Part shown: positions 62,399-64,000 of the stretch, one piece after another | Numbering within the stretch: the stretch's first letter is position 1 | Layout: each line of letters begins with the position of its first letter | Assembly: GCF_003843875.1 (NCBI RefSeq) | Contig: NZ_RKRF01000007.1 | Location: 806,001-870,000, forward strand | From: Aquisalibacillus elongatus | GTDB taxonomy: Bacteria; Bacillota; Bacilli; Bacillales; Alkalibacillaceae | Length of the DNA stretch: 64,000 nt | Reading direction: 5' to 3' | Position numbers and translations under genes: made by a program | Notes under the pieces: generated by a model | Told to the model about the DNA's origin: nothing | The model's database searches: none | Seen by the model: only the letters and a program-made list of their open reading frames with translations

Positions 62399-64000
62399 CT
62401 ACAATTGATCAAGCATTTGGAATTGTGATTTTACCAACCCGTAATACTCGCCTTTGTGTTTCATCAATTCATTATGATTGCCTTGCTCTAGAATACGTCC
62501 ATTCTCTAACACGATGATGTTATCTGAATCACGAATCGTAGATAGGCGGTGAGCGATAATGATTGATGTGCGCCCTTTTAATAAGCGTTTTAATGCTTCT
62601 TGGATTTTAACTTCTGTTTCGGTATCAATACTAGCTGTTGCTTCATCGAGAATGATGATTTTTGGATCAGCTAATAAGGCGCGTGCGAATGATAATAACT
62701 GTCTTTCACCCGCTGATAAAATGTTGCCTCGTTCTTCTACTTCTGTTTCGTATCCATTTGCAAGGCGCTGAATAAAGTCATCTGCTCCAACTTCTTTGGC
62801 AGCATCCATCACTTCTTCATCGCTTGCATCTGGTCTACCAAATCGAATGTTTTCCATAATCGTACCTGAGAAAATAAATGTATCCTGCAGAACAACACTA
62901 ATATTTTGTCTTAGGCCATCCAGCTTAACGTCTCTTAGGTCCACACCGTCAATTTTGACAGCACCTTGAGTTGGATCGTAGAAACGGTTAATTAAGTTGG
63001 CAATTGTCGATTTACCGGAACCGGTATGGCCTACTAATGCAACTGTTTCTCCGGGTTTCATCTCCAGTGAAATTTCATGGAGTGCCACACGGTCCTCATC
63101 ATATGAGAATTGTACATGGTCAAATTCAATATGACCTTGAATATCATCCATTTCAATCGCGTTTTCTTTTTCTTTAACATTCGGCTTCTCATCTAAAAAT
63201 TCAAAGATACGTTCCGAAGCTGACATCGCCATTAGTAATTGGTTATACATTTGGCCTAGTCTTGAGATCGGCTCCCAGAACATACCGATAAAGAAAACAA
63301 ATACGACAAAATTACCAAGCGAAACGGCTGGATCATTAATGATTAAATATGACCCATAAGCAATTAGAATCACTGACCCAATCGCGTTACTCATCTCTAC
63401 AAATGGTCTAAACATGGCACTCTTCTTCGTTGCGACTCTCCAGCTATGGAATGTATTATCATTAACACCATGGAAAAATTCTGTGTTGTTATCTTCCTGA
63501 GAGAAAGATTGTGTAATGCGAACGCCTTGAATACTCTCATTCAAGTGTGAGTTAACACGCGACTGTTGAATACGCACTTGCTGCCACGATTTTCGAATGT
63601 TCTTTCTTAGTTTAGTTGAGATATAGAACATGATTGGGATGATCACCATAATCGCCAATGCTAATTTAGGGCTAACGACTAATAGAATCACCACAATACT
63701 AAGTAACATGATGGTATCCATTAATAGATTAATAATCCCGTTTGTAAATAACTCTTGAAGCGAGTTAATATCGTTCATAATTCTAACGATAATACTACCC
63801 GCCGATCTGTTATCAAAAAATCGATTGGACAAACGCTGAACGTGCGAAAACAAATGGTGTCTTAAATCATAGATAACATTTTGACCTAGTATATTAACGT
63901 ATTTGATCCTGACGGCATTCCCGATGTAACTGAATAAATAAAGGATTAGAATTCCTGCAGTCAATGTAAGTAATAGATTTAAATCACCACTTGGTAGTAC
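62399..64000 (-). CDS. ABC transporter, fused permease and ATPase (partial at window edge)
   Basis: The C-terminal 533 residues of an ABC exporter half-transporter; the frame stays open to base 64000, so roughly 60-80 residues at the N-terminus are outside. Seen: a type-1 exporter membrane domain (YDLRHHLFSHVQRLSNRFFD coupling region, four to five helices) and an ATPase with Walker A ALVGHTGSGKSTIANLINRF, signature LSAGERQLLSFARALLADP, Walker B IIILDEATASID and switch His in IIIAHRLSTIRDSDN. Multidrug or lipid export is typical; substrate unknown. It may pair with another half to the right. Confidence 0.93.
   Translation of the reverse strand, partial: VLPSGDLNLLLTLTAGILILYLFSYIGNAVRIKYVNILGQNVIYDLRHHLFSHVQRLSNRFFDNRSAGSIIVRIMNDINSLQELFTNGIINLLMDTIMLLSIVVILLVVSPKLALAIMVIIPIMFYISTKLRKNIRKSWQQVRIQQSRVNSHLNESIQGVRITQSFSQEDNNTEFFHGVNDNTFHSWRVATKKSAMFRPFVEMSNAIGSVILIAYGSYLIINDPAVSLGNFVVFVFFIGMFWEPISRLGQMYNQLLMAMSASERIFEFLDEKPNVKEKENAIEMDDIQGHIEFDHVQFSYDEDRVALHEISLEMKPGETVALVGHTGSGKSTIANLINRFYDPTQGAVKIDGVDLRDVKLDGLRQNISVVLQDTFIFSGTIMENIRFGRPDASDEEVMDAAKEVGADDFIQRLANGYETEVEERGNILSAGERQLLSFARALLADPKIIILDEATASIDTETEVKIQEALKRLLKGRTSIIIAHRLSTIRDSDNIIVLENGRILEQGNHNELMKHKGEYYGLVKSQFQMLDQL

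Overview
The window is a chromosomal segment of a low-GC, Gram-positive, endospore-forming, aerobic member of the Bacillaceae. Evidence: bacillithiol synthesis (bshC), sporulation genes (rsfA, ylbJ, ylbD, ylaJ, a YtvI-like protein, a CotJC-like manganese catalase), an SR1P peptide gene, strong AGGAGG-type ribosome binding sites and many U-tailed hairpin terminators. Several exported proteins carry strongly acidic low-complexity stretches (CtaC tail, oligopeptide-binding lipoprotein, polysaccharide deacetylase) and there is a BCCT osmolyte transporter, so a salt-tolerant or alkaliphilic relative is likely; the genus cannot be fixed from the sequence alone. I saw no rRNA, tRNA, CRISPR, phage or insertion sequence genes.

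Read right to left, gene order follows the Bacillus subtilis ktrC-rnjA-rpoY-def-ykyA-pdhABCD-SR1-yktA-yktB-suhB-yla-pyc-cta-ylb-bshC region, with local losses and insertions. (1) 1-15.8 kb: the ylb block (bshC, DUF3397, panE, ylbP, rsfA, enoyl-CoA hydratase, rpmF, yceD, tmcAL, sepM, ylbK, ylbJ, coaD, rsmD, a stalk-like exported protein, ylbG, ricF, ylbD, a YugN-like gene). (2) 15.9-18.4 kb: a YtvI-like permease, ctaM and ctaG. (3) 18.7-25.2 kb: an insertion relative to B. subtilis, holding an alpha/beta hydrolase and a five-gene oligopeptide ABC operon whose binding protein is frameshifted. (4) 25.5-35.4 kb: ctaFEDCB, divergent ctaA, and pyruvate carboxylase. (5) 35.6-43.6 kb: ylaN, glsA, ylaL, ylaJ plus manganese catalase, ylaI, ylaH, ylaF, suhB, yktB, yktA and a few small exported proteins. 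(6) 43.6-52.6 kb: nitronate monooxygenase, SR1P, polysaccharide deacetylase, BCCT transporter and the pdhABCD operon. (7) 52.9-57.2 kb: ykyA, def, a tiny cationic ORF, rpoY-rnjA, ktrC. (8) 57.4-64 kb: accessory region with a small membrane protein, a membrane-anchored GDPD, MazG-like, HIT, VOC and HicB/DinB-like proteins, and a partial ABC exporter.

Functionally the core is central carbon and respiratory metabolism. Pyruvate dehydrogenase and pyruvate carboxylase feed the TCA cycle, and CtaABCDEFGM build a haem-a caa3 oxidase. SR1P, expected to bind GapA, sits beside pdh. The rest is housekeeping: CoA synthesis (panE, coaD), ribosome and tRNA modification (rsmD, tmcAL, rpmF, yceD), and RNA decay and its control (rnjA, ricF, rpoY).

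The most unusual structures are non-coding. Two copies of a roughly 117-bp element contain five GCGCATAAA cores with identical, nearly helical spacing (22, 42, 21, 21 bp); each sits in sense orientation at the 3' end of a gene. A third array with a different core (AAGCACTAA) also has five copies at about 21-bp period. A candidate hairpin-rich sRNA with a C-rich loop lies between rsmD and the stalk-like gene, and candidate CodY boxes overlap the oligopeptide operon promoter. Many start codons were moved downstream where the longest reading begins inside the Shine-Dalgarno sequence.
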